From NCBI RefSeq assembly GCF_000374285.1, contig NZ_KB893950.1:1-37940 (forward strand): a stretch of 37,940 nucleotides of DNA, given 5' to 3'. The position numbers and the translations under genes were made by a program. Positions 8,357-19,905 of this stretch are shown here, piece after piece. This stretch comes from Actinobacillus capsulatus DSM 19761 (GTDB lineage Bacteria; Pseudomonadota; Gammaproteobacteria; Enterobacterales; Pasteurellaceae). How positions within the stretch are numbered: the first letter of the stretch is position 1; each line of letters starts with the position of its first letter. The notes beneath the pieces were generated by a model, which was not told the origin of the DNA, did no database searches, and saw only the letters and a list, made by a program, of their open reading frames with translations.

Positions 8357-8405
8357 TGATCCGAGCAGTTTTTTGCAAAATTTTTGATGAATTTGACCAC
8401 TTAAT

Positions 8406-9924
<1,519 letters not shown>

Positions 9925-9957
9925 AAGTTGTTATTTTTTATTCAAATGTTTGGTTAA

Positions 9958-9993
9958 GATCCTGTAAAAAGATCTTGAATCTTGTATTATAAT
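9958..9993 (+). promoter_or_regulatory. seqA promoter region with two close GATC sites
   Basis: A TATAAT hexamer lies at 9988-9993, and two GATC sites at 9958-9961 and 9971-9974 are 13 bp apart. A third GATC is at 10057-10060, inside the seqA start. SeqA binds pairs of hemimethylated GATC sites about a helical turn apart, so autoregulation is conceivable. The -35 region is weak. Confidence 0.4.
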
Positions 9994-10048
9994 GCCTAGA
10001 ATTTCTTTCCAATCAAGTAAATCAAAACAAAAATATCAAGAGGTTAAG

Positions 10049-10609
10049 ATGAAAACGATCGAAGTCGATGATGAATTATATCATTACATTGCAAGTAGAA
10101 CCCAAGCAATTGGCGAAAGTGCGTCAGATATTTTACGTCGTCTGTTGCGTTTACCTTCATCACCACAACCTTTTGTACTGGTTCAACAAAACACGATTGA
10201 TGAATTGAAAGAATTAGCGAAACCAAAAGCAAAGGCTAAAAAGGAAGAGTTAATTGAAAGAGCAGTACAAAAAGTTGAGAAAGTTTTGAAATCGGATTCG
10301 TTTGTAAACGAAAATAAAAATGTTGCACGCTTTTTAATGCTACTTTCAGCGTTACATCATGCAAATGCACAAGGTTTTGCCCAAGCAACCGAAGTAGTTA
10401 CGGGAACAGAACGTACTTATTTCGGTACAAGTGAAGCGGCATTATTAAATCACGGTAGCAGTGTAAAGGCGAAGCAGATCCCTGACTCGCCGTTTTGGGT
10501 GGTAACCAATAATAATACGGCTCGCAAAGGCCTGATTCTTACTGGTGTAATGGAGTCAATGGAATTACCAAAACACTTAATTGAACGTGTTCGTACTTTA
10601 TTTTCTTAA
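10049..10609 (+). CDS. seqA: Negative modulator of replication initiation SeqA
   Basis: SeqA binds hemimethylated GATC sites, sequesters oriC after initiation and organises new DNA behind forks. The 186-residue protein has the N-terminal oligomerisation domain (KTIEVDDELYHYIASRTQ, then IGESASDILRRLLRL), a flexible Lys-rich linker (about 60-85) and the C-terminal DNA-binding domain (FLMLLSALHHAN, TYFGTSEAALLNHG, IPDSPFWVVTNNNT). An in-frame upstream ATG at 9992 overlaps the TATAAT box. The start at 10049 fits the family's MKTIEV N terminus and has an AGAGG site 7 nt upstream. menE follows by 9 nt. Confidence 0.97.
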   Translation: MKTIEVDDELYHYIASRTQAIGESASDILRRLLRLPSSPQPFVLVQQNTIDELKELAKPKAKAKKEELIERAVQKVEKVLKSDSFVNENKNVARFLMLLSALHHANAQGFAQATEVVTGTERTYFGTSEAALLNHGSSVKAKQIPDSPFWVVTNNNTARKGLILTGVMESMELPKHLIERVRTLFS

Positions 10610-10618
10610 TCATCATTT

Positions 10619-12046
10619 ATGGTAAATTTTTCCTTTTTCCCAACTGCTTATTGGGCAGCGAATGCTGCGCAGAGGCAAGCTATTGTGTGGGAAAAGGGAA
10701 ATTCCGATTATTTTCCCTTTCTTGCCTCCTCACTTAATTGGGCGGAGTTTCATCACTTAGTATCACAAACAGCAAATTTGCTGATGACTAAAGGCGTGAG
10801 AGCCGAACAAATTATTGCCTATTCAGGTACATATCGATTAATCGGTTTACTTTGTTATTGTTCCGCAATGACGATTGGCTCACCTATTTTGATGCTAAAT
10901 CCGGCATTAAGCGAAAGCCAGCGTCAAACTATTCTAAGCACATATCAAATTGATATTTTGATTACCGATCAAGATTTTGCTGATTTTCAGCAAAATCAGA
11001 CCGCTTACCTAAATTCAAATTGGGATAGTCATCGTCCAGCAACGCTTACATTGACTTCAGGTTCGTTCGGTATGCCGAAAGCGGTGGTGCATTCCGCCCA
11101 AAACCATTTGGAAAATGCTGAAGGTGTGTGTGAATTAATGCAATTTTGCCAAACCAATTCTTGGTTGTTAAGTTTGCCGTTGTTTCATGTGTCCGGTCAG
11201 GGGATTGTCTGGCGATGGTTAGTGCAAGGTGCCACTCTGGTGGTGAATGAACAGAAAGATCAATTTTTTGCTTGTTTGGATCGTGTTTCGCATGCCTCAT
11301 TAGTGCCGACTCAGTTACAGCGTTATTTACAAACTAAAACGGAAAAAATTGTCGAGACAAAGAAATTCTTATTAGGTGGCACTGCGATTCCCAAAGCATT
11401 GGTGGCGCAAGCACAGCAGCGAGGTATTACGTGTTATTCCGGCTATGGGATGACGGAAATGGCATCAACCATTTGTGCAGTTGAAAACGAATTGGATAAT
11501 GTCGGTTATCCGCTTAAAGGACGGAAAGTTAAATTAGTTAATGATGAAATTTGGGTTCGAGGCAGCGGCTTAGCTCTTGGTTATTTGCAAAAAAATGGTG
11601 AAATTCGACCGCTTGTAAATGATGAAGACTGGTTACCAACTAAAGATCGTGGTGAATGGAACGCAGCCGGTCAATTGATAGTGAAAGGTCGATTGGATAA
11701 TATGTTTATTTCCGGTGGCGAAAATATTCAGCCGGAAGATATCGAAAAAGTCATCTATCAATCCGGTTTGGTGAGTCAAGTCTTTGTTTTACCTGTCGAA
11801 GATGCGGAATTCGGTCAAAGACCTGTCGCAGTGGTGCAATTTATTTCGCATAATTTTGCAAAAAACTGTGAAAATTTGACCGTTTGGTTGGCTGATAAGC
11901 TCGAAAAATTTAAACAACCTATCGCCTATTATCCACTTGAACAGCTTCAACTTGTGCAGCAGAGCGGTATAAAAATTTCACGTGTACAACTAAAAAACGC
12001 ATTAACACAATTACTAGGAAAATATCATGATCAAACGCCTGTTTAA
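10619..12046 (+). CDS. menE: o-Succinylbenzoate-CoA ligase
   Basis: MenE activates o-succinylbenzoate with CoA using ATP in menaquinone synthesis. The 475-residue adenylate-forming enzyme shows the P-loop-like motif TLTSGSFGMPK (143-153), the YSGYGMTEMAS acyl-adenylate motif, the TKDRGEW motif and the hinge region KGRLDNMFISGGENIQP. It follows seqA closely and its 3' end overlaps the start of the first mscK gene by 20 nt. That overlap suggests one transcription unit seqA-menE-mscK. An exact uptake core occurs inside the gene near 11610. Confidence 0.94.
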   Translation: MVNFSFFPTAYWAANAAQRQAIVWEKGNSDYFPFLASSLNWAEFHHLVSQTANLLMTKGVRAEQIIAYSGTYRLIGLLCYCSAMTIGSPILMLNPALSESQRQTILSTYQIDILITDQDFADFQQNQTAYLNSNWDSHRPATLTLTSGSFGMPKAVVHSAQNHLENAEGVCELMQFCQTNSWLLSLPLFHVSGQGIVWRWLVQGATLVVNEQKDQFFACLDRVSHASLVPTQLQRYLQTKTEKIVETKKFLLGGTAIPKALVAQAQQRGITCYSGYGMTEMASTICAVENELDNVGYPLKGRKVKLVNDEIWVRGSGLALGYLQKNGEIRPLVNDEDWLPTKDRGEWNAAGQLIVKGRLDNMFISGGENIQPEDIEKVIYQSGLVSQVFVLPVEDAEFGQRPVAVVQFISHNFAKNCENLTVWLADKLEKFKQPIAYYPLEQLQLVQQSGIKISRVQLKNALTQLLGKYHDQTPV

Positions 12047-15000
12047 CCTTTTCTTATTTAGCTTGACTTTAGTTTTTAGTAGTCATGCGCTTTTGGCAGC
12101 GGAATTACCGACAGAAAAAGATCTACAAACGCAAATTGATGAAACTAAAAAACTTGAACAAAATGAGGCTAATAAGTCTTTAATCAAAAGCTTGGAAGAT
12201 ACACAAGCGCTTTTAGCACAAATCACACAACAAAAAAGTGATAATAGCGCATTAGAAAAAGAAATTAAAGGCGCGCAAGCAGCACTACAAAGCAGTAAAG
12301 CGGATATCGCTAAATTACAGCATATTCCTCAAGTAACTCAAGACGCATTGGCTAAATATTCGGTTGATGAATTACAGAAGCGCCTTGCTGCCGCTCAACT
12401 AAGTAGCCAAACGGTACAACAAGATTTAACCACCATTAATGGTAAATTGGTGGCGCAAAACTCCGCGCCAACGAAAGCACAAACGGCATTAACGGCTAAT
12501 GCAACACGTAAGCAAGAAATTAGCACTTTGCTAGGTAATGTAAATACTTCGCAAGTGGACAGAACCAAATTAGAAACGGAATTGATGTTACTTGATTTGC
12601 AAAATACTTACAATCAATTGTTGTTACGTGGTAGTGATGAATTAACGGCGCTCTACAATAGTCAGTTGGAAGAGAAGAAATTAGCCCAACAAAATATCCA
12701 AAATGAGCTAAGCCAGCTTCAAAATGCGATTAATGCAAAGTTAGTTGAAGAATCTAAAAATAAGGTAGAACAGGCGGCACAATCACAGCAAGAAGGTACG
12801 ACTTCAAATACAAACCCGCTCATTATTAAGCAATTGGATCTAAATACACGTATTAGTGAAGAACTACTAAAACAAACTACGGAGCTTACGCAACTTTCTC
12901 AGGATAATTTGCGGATTAAAGGCGTACTTGATAATTTGCAACAAACGCAGCGTAACATTGAAGAACAAATTAGTTCTTTGCAAGGAACATTGGTACTTTC
13001 GCGTATTATCAATAAACAAAGACAGTCATTACCCCAAGATCAGATGGTGAAGGGCTTATCTAAGCAAATTGCCGATTTAAGGGTGCGTGTTTTTGATCTT
13101 ACCGAATTTAAAGATAGTATCTCTGATCCAAATGTCTATATTGCGAAATTGGAGAAAGATGAAAAAACCGAACTGACTGCCAAAGAGAAAGAACAACTCA
13201 AAAATATCTTAGCGGAACGTTTAAAAATCTTAGCTGAAATGATTAAGTCATTGAATAATCAGCTTAATTTATCGATCAATATCGAATTAAATCAGCAACA
13301 GGTTCAAACGATTAGTGATACGCTACAAAAGAAATTAGAGCAACAAAGTTTTTGGGTAAAAAGTAATAGCCCTATTGATTTGGATTGGTTTAAGAATTTT
13401 TTAGCGGTAGTGAGTTTCCAGTTAAACGATCTGGTTAAAAAATTCGATTTCTCCAATTGGAAAGATAATATTATTCCCGCAAGTATTTTTGAGATTTTAC
13501 TTGCGTTAGGCGTATTGGTTATTTCTCGTCGTAAAGAGTCGATTAAGCAACGATTGACCAGAATTAATAACAGTATGAAAACGGTAGCGACCGACAGTCA
13601 GTGGAACACGCCACTTGCTATTTTTTGGACCTTGATTCTTTGTTTGCCAAGTACCTTCATTTTCTTGATGGTCTTTATTTTAGTGACCTATATTTGTTTC
13701 CAAGATCCGACGGAAGTATGGCCTTGGGGGCTGAAAATGTCCGGTTATTGGCTTTATTTTGCGTTTATGGTGGCAATGCTGCGCCCGAACGGGATTGGCT
13801 ATCGTCATTTCAATATGCCGCAAAAAAGTAATGCGGTTTTTCGTGATATTTTGAAACGCTCGGTATGGGTGATCGGTTTAATGTTAAATACGGCGGTATT
13901 CAGTAATATTAATGAAATGGGGATCGCTTATGATGTGTTAGGACAGGTCTTTACCATTGTCGTTTTAATCAGCATTATTTTTATTGTATCGCCCGGGTTT
14001 AGACAAGCGATTTCAACCTATCAAAATGTTGCTGAGGATGAAGAAAGCCTTCGTAACGTATTATTAAATATTGCACGCGCAGTCTTATTCTTAGCACCGA
14101 TTACACTCGTCGTATTAATCGGTTTAGGCTATTACTATACTTCTTTGGTGATTATAGAGCATTTAGTTTCTACTTATTTTGCGGTGATGACTTGGATTAT
14201 TCTACGTAATGTGTTCTATCGTACGTTTAATGTCGCATCACGTCGTTTAGCTTTCCGTCGCTTGCAAGAAAAACGAGAACAAGTATTAGCTAAAGTGACG
14301 AATACAGAACAACAAGTCGCCCAATCGGAAGACAATATTCTATTTGAATTACATGACGATACACTGGCTGTGAGCGAAATTAAGGATCAAATGTTAAAAG
14401 TAACCGATCTTTTATTGTGGGCAGCATTATTTGGGCTATTGTATTGGGTATGGTCGGATTTAGTTACCGTAGCCTATTATCTAAACGGTGTAACGCTTTG
14501 GCAGCAAGCAACGGAAACCGCAAAAGGCGTAGTAATGGAATCTATTACTTTGCTCAACCTTTTAGTTGCATTCGGTATTTTATTTGTTACCTATGTGTTA
14601 ATCCGTAACTTAAGCGGTTTATTAGAAGCATTGGTGTTTTCTAATTTAAAACTTTCGCAAGGCACGCCTTATACGGTAACGACATTATTAACCTATTTGT
14701 TGATCGTACTTGGTGCGACACTTGCGTTTGCAACATTAGGCATGTCATGGTCTAAATTGCAATGGTTATTTACCGCATTATCGGTTGGTTTAGGCTTTGG
14801 TATGCAAGAAATCGTTGCAAACTTTGTGTCGGGGATCATTATTCTATTTGAACGTCCGGTACGTATTGGCGATATGATTACTATCGGCACGTTTAACGGT
14901 ACGGTTTCTAAGATCCGGATTCGTGCGACGACATTAATTGATAATGATAGTAAAGAGGTTATCGTACCGAATAAGGCATTTATTACCGAGCGTATTGTTA

Positions 15001-15371
15001 ACTGGGCGTTGACCACCTCTATGACACGTTTAGTGATTAGTGTAGGGGTCGCGTATGGTTCGGATTTGGATTTGGTTAAGCGCTTGTTATTACAAGCGGC
15101 GGAAGAGAATCCAAGTGTATTGAAAGATCCTGCACCAGTGGCTTATTTCTTAGCGTTTGGTGCGAGTACATTAGATCATGAATTACGAGTACACGTCGGA
15201 CAGATTTCAGATAGGATGCGCACGGTTGACGAATTAAATCGACGTATTAATCAATTGTTTGCTGAGCATAATATTGAAATTGCCTTTAATCAATTGGATA
15301 TCTTTATTAAAAATCAAGCAACCAATGAAGAAGTGAAATGGGAAACGGAAAAATTTAACGATAAGAATTAG
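12027..15371 (+). CDS. mscK: MscK/KefA-type mechanosensitive channel, copy 1
   Basis: A 1114-residue inner-membrane channel of the MscS superfamily, similar in size to E. coli MscK (about 1120). A signal peptide precedes cleavage near HALLAAELP. A long periplasmic coiled-coil domain (about 25-480) is followed by about eleven membrane helices. The C-terminal MscS core holds the pore/gating motif GLGFGMQEIVANFVSG (about residue 920) and the beta domain FERPVRIGDMITIG. It releases ions or solutes on hypo-osmotic shock. It starts inside menE (20-nt overlap). This copy keeps the canonical MscS signature residues, so it is the likely ancestral function. Confidence 0.92.
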   Translation: MIKRLFNLFLFSLTLVFSSHALLAAELPTEKDLQTQIDETKKLEQNEANKSLIKSLEDTQALLAQITQQKSDNSALEKEIKGAQAALQSSKADIAKLQHIPQVTQDALAKYSVDELQKRLAAAQLSSQTVQQDLTTINGKLVAQNSAPTKAQTALTANATRKQEISTLLGNVNTSQVDRTKLETELMLLDLQNTYNQLLLRGSDELTALYNSQLEEKKLAQQNIQNELSQLQNAINAKLVEESKNKVEQAAQSQQEGTTSNTNPLIIKQLDLNTRISEELLKQTTELTQLSQDNLRIKGVLDNLQQTQRNIEEQISSLQGTLVLSRIINKQRQSLPQDQMVKGLSKQIADLRVRVFDLTEFKDSISDPNVYIAKLEKDEKTELTAKEKEQLKNILAERLKILAEMIKSLNNQLNLSINIELNQQQVQTISDTLQKKLEQQSFWVKSNSPIDLDWFKNFLAVVSFQLNDLVKKFDFSNWKDNIIPASIFEILLALGVLVISRRKESIKQRLTRINNSMKTVATDSQWNTPLAIFWTLILCLPSTFIFLMVFILVTYICFQDPTEVWPWGLKMSGYWLYFAFMVAMLRPNGIGYRHFNMPQKSNAVFRDILKRSVWVIGLMLNTAVFSNINEMGIAYDVLGQVFTIVVLISIIFIVSPGFRQAISTYQNVAEDEESLRNVLLNIARAVLFLAPITLVVLIGLGYYYTSLVIIEHLVSTYFAVMTWIILRNVFYRTFNVASRRLAFRRLQEKREQVLAKVTNTEQQVAQSEDNILFELHDDTLAVSEIKDQMLKVTDLLLWAALFGLLYWVWSDLVTVAYYLNGVTLWQQATETAKGVVMESITLLNLLVAFGILFVTYVLIRNLSGLLEALVFSNLKLSQGTPYTVTTLLTYLLIVLGATLAFATLGMSWSKLQWLFTALSVGLGFGMQEIVANFVSGIIILFERPVRIGDMITIGTFNGTVSKIRIRATTLIDNDSKEVIVPNKAFITERIVNWALTTSMTRLVISVGVAYGSDLDLVKRLLLQAAEENPSVLKDPAPVAYFLAFGASTLDHELRVHVGQISDRMRTVDELNRRINQLFAEHNIEIAFNQLDIFIKNQATNEEVKWETEKFNDKN

Positions 15372-15388
15372 AGGTATAAAGCTTACTT

Positions 15389-18300
15389 ATGATATCTAAG
15401 AAAGCATGGCAGTTGATATTACTTGGGACTCTGTTTTCGCCTTTACTTTGGGCGGAAACTCAGCAACAGGTGGTTGAAGCGAGCATACGTAATCAAATTA
15501 GTGCGTTGCAAACCGGTACGATTGATTCGAATGAGAGTTCGGTAGATTCGCAAACGTTAAGTGCGACATTACAGTTTATTGAGCAGACTAAAAAGCAAAA
15601 AAATGATTTGGCTGCTTTAGAAAAACAAATCCAAAAACTTCCCCAGGAATTGTTGGAGATTGAAGCTCGCATTAAGGATTATAAAGATGCCGTGGACTCA
15701 TTAAAAAATAGTGAGTTCAGCGGTTTATCTTTAGATAAATTAAGCCAAAAACAGGCAGAAATTCAAGCACAACTACAAGCGGTTCAGGCCACTTTGAGTG
15801 ATTTGGATAGTCGTATATCCCATGGGCGTACTCTTTTGCTGAATAATCAAAAAGTCATCGAAGAAAATGTAGTGAGAGTGCAGGAAATCATGCGTTTAAA
15901 AAACACTCATCAAGCAAATAAGTCCATGATGGACAGATGGAATGCCGAACTTGACTATATTGATGCGAATAATAAATTTAATGCATTACTCACGACTAAT
16001 GCAGAAAAACTAATTGAATTAGACGAAGAAAAAAGAAGTGAAGCGACGGCACAACAGCAGCTTTTACAGAAGCAATTGACCGTTTTGCAAGACGTGCTAA
16101 ATGCTAAGCGTTTAAAAGAGTCAGAGCAAAAAGCGTTACAAGTTGAAAGTCAGCAGGTGACGAGCGGCATTCAGAATTTTTTGATTCAAGACGAATTAGA
16201 ACATAACCGAGAATTAAGCCAATTCTGGGTTAGGCAGACACAAGCATTAAATGCATTATCGCAAGATGATTTGCGCACAAAAAATGTGTTGGAAGGCTTG
16301 GCACAAGCGCAACGTAATATTGAAGAGCAGATTAGTGCATTACAAGGTACGTTAGTGCTTTCTAAGGTGATTAATCAGCAAATGCAAGCATTGCCGACTG
16401 CGAACTTGAATAATGACTTAGCTACCTCAATTGCGAACGTGCGCGTGCATATTTTTGAATATTCGCAGCAACGAGATCAACTATATAATCTTGATGAGTA
16501 TGTACGAAATATTACGTTAGCGCTTGAAGAACCGCTGACTTATGAAGAAAACTTGGTGTTGACTAAGCTACTGAAAGAACGCCAAAAATTGCTTGATGAT
16601 ATTATTAAATCGTTAAATAGCCAGCTAAACGTTTCCATTAATATCGAAAATAACCAAAAACAAATTGATGCGATTAGCAGTACGCTGCAACGTAAATTGC
16701 AACAACAAAGTTTCTGGGTAAATAGTAATAATCCGATGGGGCTGAATTGGATTAAGGCTTTTCCGAAATTAGCATTTTCTGAAGTAGCGGAATTAACGAA
16801 GTACATGAGCTTCAGTAATGTCAGTAAGAATCTGTTACCTACGGCATTATTTACCGGTTTCTTTTTATTGATTTCATTTTTGCTGAATTGGAAAAAGAAA
16901 GCGATAAAAGACCGCTTATCTAAGATTGCAAGCCAAGTTAATACATTAAAAAATGATAGCCATTGGTATACGCCGGAAGCAATGTTCTGGACATTGTTGC
17001 TTGCGCTACCAAGTACCTTAATGTTTTTTACTGCTTATAACCTTATCGCCTTTTTATTCTTTGATGATCCGATTTCCGCATGGCGTTGGGGCGTGCGTTT
17101 AACTTTATATTGGTGGTTCTTTGCAACGGCTTTATCGCTATTACGCCCGAACGGACTGGCTTATCGCCATTTTGGTATGCCGCAAGAAAGTAACCGCATT
17201 TTCCAACGTATTATCAAACAGTCTATTTGGATTATCGGCTTATTATTGATCTCTTCGATTCCATCTCAAATTGAGATGATTGGCTATCCAAACGATGTGA
17301 TTGGACAGGTAATGTCTATTGTTGCTCTTGCACTATGTCTGTTTGTCGTTCGTCCATTATTGGATAGAGGGATTACCGAATACCAGAATGCAAAAACCGA
17401 AGACGGCACAATTCGCAATGTGAGCTTATTTAAGTTATTGCGCTTGGTATTGATTGTTGTACCGATCTCATTAATTGTGTTGATTGTATTCGGTTATTAC
17501 TATACGGCGATTTATTTGATTACGCATTTACTGAATAGCTATTTTGTGATTCTGATTTGGGTATTCGGACGTTATTTTGCTTATCGTGCGGTAACTATTT
17601 CGGCACGTCGCTTGGCTTATCGTCGTTTGCAGGAAAAACGTCAAAAGATCCGAGAACAAGCTGCGGAACCGTCGAATAAGGATGAAATAAAAGAAGAAGA
17701 GTCGATAAAACTTTCGGTGGTTAACCAACAAATTTTCCGTATTACCGATCTCATTGGCTGGGTAGTGCTATTTGGTTTACTTTATGTGGTTTGGTCGGAC
17801 TTAATCAGTATCGCTTATTACTTAGACGGTGTGATCTTATTCGAAAGTAATGATGGTGATAAAGTTGAGGCGATCACCTTATTAAACCTGATGCGAGCTT
17901 TCTTGTATGTGGTAGTGACTTATGCGTTGGTCAAAAATATTGCCGGTATTTTAGAAGTAATTCTGTTCTCACGGATCAAATTATCTAAAGGTACGCCACA
18001 AACGATTACTACCGTCTTTATTTATACGATTGTGGTTATCGGTGGGGTATCGGCATTCTCGGCGTTAGGTATTTCTTGGACGAAAATTCAATGGATTTTC
18101 ACAGCGCTATCCGTGGGTCTTGGCTTCGGGGTTCGCGAAATTTTCGGCAGCGTGGTTTCAGGATCGATATTGTTATTCGAACGCCCGATTCGTGTCGGTG
18201 ATAAAGTGACTGTGGGGCAGCATACGGGATTTATTACCAAGATCCGACTTCGTTCAACCACATTGCTGAATTCGGATAATATGGAAGTAGTATTGCCGAA

Positions 18301-18694
18301 TCAGGCATTTGTTACGGATCGTTTTATTAACTGGACATTAAATAATACGATTACCCGTTTACAGTTCTTCTTGAATGTACACTTAGAAGACAATCTGCAA
18401 AAAGCAAGGGAATTAATCTTGCAAGCAATTGCAGAAGCCCCTAAAGTAGTGGCTGAACCTAAGCCGGCAATCAATGTTCTACGTTTTCACGATAATGCGC
18501 TAGAGCATGAAATTGAAGTGTTTGTCGGAGAGTTGGGGGATCGTTCGGAGACTCTAACATTCTTACATTATCGGATTGCCGAATTATTAAAACAAAATCA
18601 AATTCGATTCGCTTTCAAACAGTTGGATGTCAATATGCATACGGCAATAGAAGAACAGCAAGCAGTCAAATTTAGTGAAAATTTAGCAAAATAA
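15389..18694 (+). CDS. MscK/KefA-type mechanosensitive channel, copy 2
   Basis: A 1101-residue paralogue of the preceding protein, 17 nt downstream, with the same architecture: signal peptide (ending near LLWAETQ), periplasmic coiled-coil region, multiple membrane helices and a C-terminal MscS core. Blocks such as AQRNIEEQIS-ALQGTLVLS and the LRPNG-AYRHF-MPQ region are shared with copy 1, showing a tandem duplication. The MscS signature has changed: GLGFGVREIFGSVVSG replaces the canonical G-x-QE-x-x-x-NF-x-SG, so Gln is Arg and Asn is Ser. The linker after the helices is acidic and Lys-rich. Gating or partner preference may differ. aroC follows by 12 nt. Confidence 0.88.
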   Translation: MISKKAWQLILLGTLFSPLLWAETQQQVVEASIRNQISALQTGTIDSNESSVDSQTLSATLQFIEQTKKQKNDLAALEKQIQKLPQELLEIEARIKDYKDAVDSLKNSEFSGLSLDKLSQKQAEIQAQLQAVQATLSDLDSRISHGRTLLLNNQKVIEENVVRVQEIMRLKNTHQANKSMMDRWNAELDYIDANNKFNALLTTNAEKLIELDEEKRSEATAQQQLLQKQLTVLQDVLNAKRLKESEQKALQVESQQVTSGIQNFLIQDELEHNRELSQFWVRQTQALNALSQDDLRTKNVLEGLAQAQRNIEEQISALQGTLVLSKVINQQMQALPTANLNNDLATSIANVRVHIFEYSQQRDQLYNLDEYVRNITLALEEPLTYEENLVLTKLLKERQKLLDDIIKSLNSQLNVSINIENNQKQIDAISSTLQRKLQQQSFWVNSNNPMGLNWIKAFPKLAFSEVAELTKYMSFSNVSKNLLPTALFTGFFLLISFLLNWKKKAIKDRLSKIASQVNTLKNDSHWYTPEAMFWTLLLALPSTLMFFTAYNLIAFLFFDDPISAWRWGVRLTLYWWFFATALSLLRPNGLAYRHFGMPQESNRIFQRIIKQSIWIIGLLLISSIPSQIEMIGYPNDVIGQVMSIVALALCLFVVRPLLDRGITEYQNAKTEDGTIRNVSLFKLLRLVLIVVPISLIVLIVFGYYYTAIYLITHLLNSYFVILIWVFGRYFAYRAVTISARRLAYRRLQEKRQKIREQAAEPSNKDEIKEEESIKLSVVNQQIFRITDLIGWVVLFGLLYVVWSDLISIAYYLDGVILFESNDGDKVEAITLLNLMRAFLYVVVTYALVKNIAGILEVILFSRIKLSKGTPQTITTVFIYTIVVIGGVSAFSALGISWTKIQWIFTALSVGLGFGVREIFGSVVSGSILLFERPIRVGDKVTVGQHTGFITKIRLRSTTLLNSDNMEVVLPNQAFVTDRFINWTLNNTITRLQFFLNVHLEDNLQKARELILQAIAEAPKVVAEPKPAINVLRFHDNALEHEIEVFVGELGDRSETLTFLHYRIAELLKQNQIRFAFKQLDVNMHTAIEEQQAVKFSENLAK

Positions 18695-18706
18695 GAAGGA
18701 AGCATT

Positions 18707-19789
18707 ATGGCAGGCAACAGCATTGGACAATTATTTAAAGTAACTACATTCGGCGAATCGCACGGTATTGCATTAGGTTGTATCGTGGATGGCGTTCCGC
18801 CCAATATGGAACTGTCGGAGGCGGATATTCAGCCCGACTTAGATCGCCGTAAACCGGGTACGTCACGCTATACCACTCCTCGTAGAGAAGATGACGAAGT
18901 ACAAATTCTGTCTGGCGTATTTGAAGGTAAGACAACTGGTACCAGTATCGGTTTAATTATTAAAAATGGTGATCAACGCTCGAAAGATTACGGTGATATT
19001 GCTGATAAATTCCGCCCGGGACATGCGGATTATACCTATCAGCAAAAATACGGCATTCGAGATTATCGTGGCGGTGGGCGTTCTTCGGCTCGTGAAACGG
19101 CGATGCGTGTTGCAGCCGGTGCGATTGCAAAAAAATATTTACGAGAGCAATTTGGCATTGAAGTGCGAGGTTATTTATCACAAATCGGTAACGTGAAAAT
19201 CAATCCGGAAACTGTGGAGGATATCAGCAAAATCGACTGGCAACAAGTAGCAAGTAATCCGTTTTTCTGTCCGGATCCGGTTGCTGTGGAAGGCCTTGAC
19301 GAGTTGATTCGTGAATTGAAAAAAGACGGGGATTCTATCGGGGCTAAATTAACAGTGGTGGCAGAGAATGTACCGGTCGGATTAGGCGAGCCGGTGTTTG
19401 ACCGTTTAGATGCAGATCTGGCACATGCGTTGATGTCAATTAATGCGGTAAAAGCGGTTGAAATTGGTGACGGTTTTGCAGTTGTTGAGCAACGCGGTAG
19501 CGAGCATCGAGATGAAATGACACCGCAAGGTTTTATCTCAAATCATGCCGGTGGCATTTTAGGCGGGATCAGCTCCGGCCAACCGATTATTGCTCATATT
19601 GCATTAAAACCAACTTCTAGCATTATGGTGCCGGGACGTTCGGTGAATTTAAATAATGAACAAGTCGAACTGGTTACCAAAGGACGCCATGATCCTTGCG
19701 TTGGTATCCGTGCGGTGCCGATTGCTGAGGCGATGACAGCAATTATTTTATTGGATCATTTACTTAGATTTAAGGCGCAATGCCGTTAA
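18707..19789 (+). CDS. aroC: Chorismate synthase
   Basis: AroC makes chorismate from EPSP using reduced FMN, the last step of the shikimate pathway. It feeds menaquinone (MenE upstream) and aromatic amino acids. The 360-residue protein shows the three family signatures: [17 protein letters not shown] near the N terminus, [29 protein letters not shown] in the middle (about 104-130), and the C-terminal [17 protein letters not shown]. An AGAAGGA-type site precedes the start. It ends at an uptake-sequence terminator. Confidence 0.97.
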   Translation: MAGNSIGQLFKVTTFGESHGIALGCIVDGVPPNMELSEADIQPDLDRRKPGTSRYTTPRREDDEVQILSGVFEGKTTGTSIGLIIKNGDQRSKDYGDIADKFRPGHADYTYQQKYGIRDYRGGGRSSARETAMRVAAGAIAKKYLREQFGIEVRGYLSQIGNVKINPETVEDISKIDWQQVASNPFFCPDPVAVEGLDELIRELKKDGDSIGAKLTVVAENVPVGLGEPVFDRLDADLAHALMSINAVKAVEIGDGFAVVEQRGSEHRDEMTPQGFISNHAGGILGGISSGQPIIAHIALKPTSSIMVPGRSVNLNNEQVELVTKGRHDPCVGIRAVPIAEAMTAIILLDHLLRFKAQCR

Positions 19790-19805
19790 GTCGGTTATAA
19801 TTAAA

Positions 19806-19851
19806 ACAAGCGGTCTGATTTGCAAGATTTTTTGCAAAAATGACCGCTTGT
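19806..19851 (+). terminator. Inverted uptake-sequence pair, terminator of aroC
   Basis: ACAAGCGGTC (19806-19815) and GACCGCTTGT (19842-19851) are two exact Apl uptake cores in inverted orientation, forming a 10-bp stem 17 nt after the aroC stop. Confidence 0.75.
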
Positions 19852-19905
19852 ACTTTATTTGTTAAAAGACAATTTTTAGAAAAGCACTCTTTGTAGAAAG
19901 CATTT

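Noticed and set aside
13601..13831. Small ORFs inside mscK, rnb, ycaO, lysS and cas genes on either strand
   Set aside because: They lie in alternative frames of well-supported genes, lack ribosome sites and show no family-like sequence.
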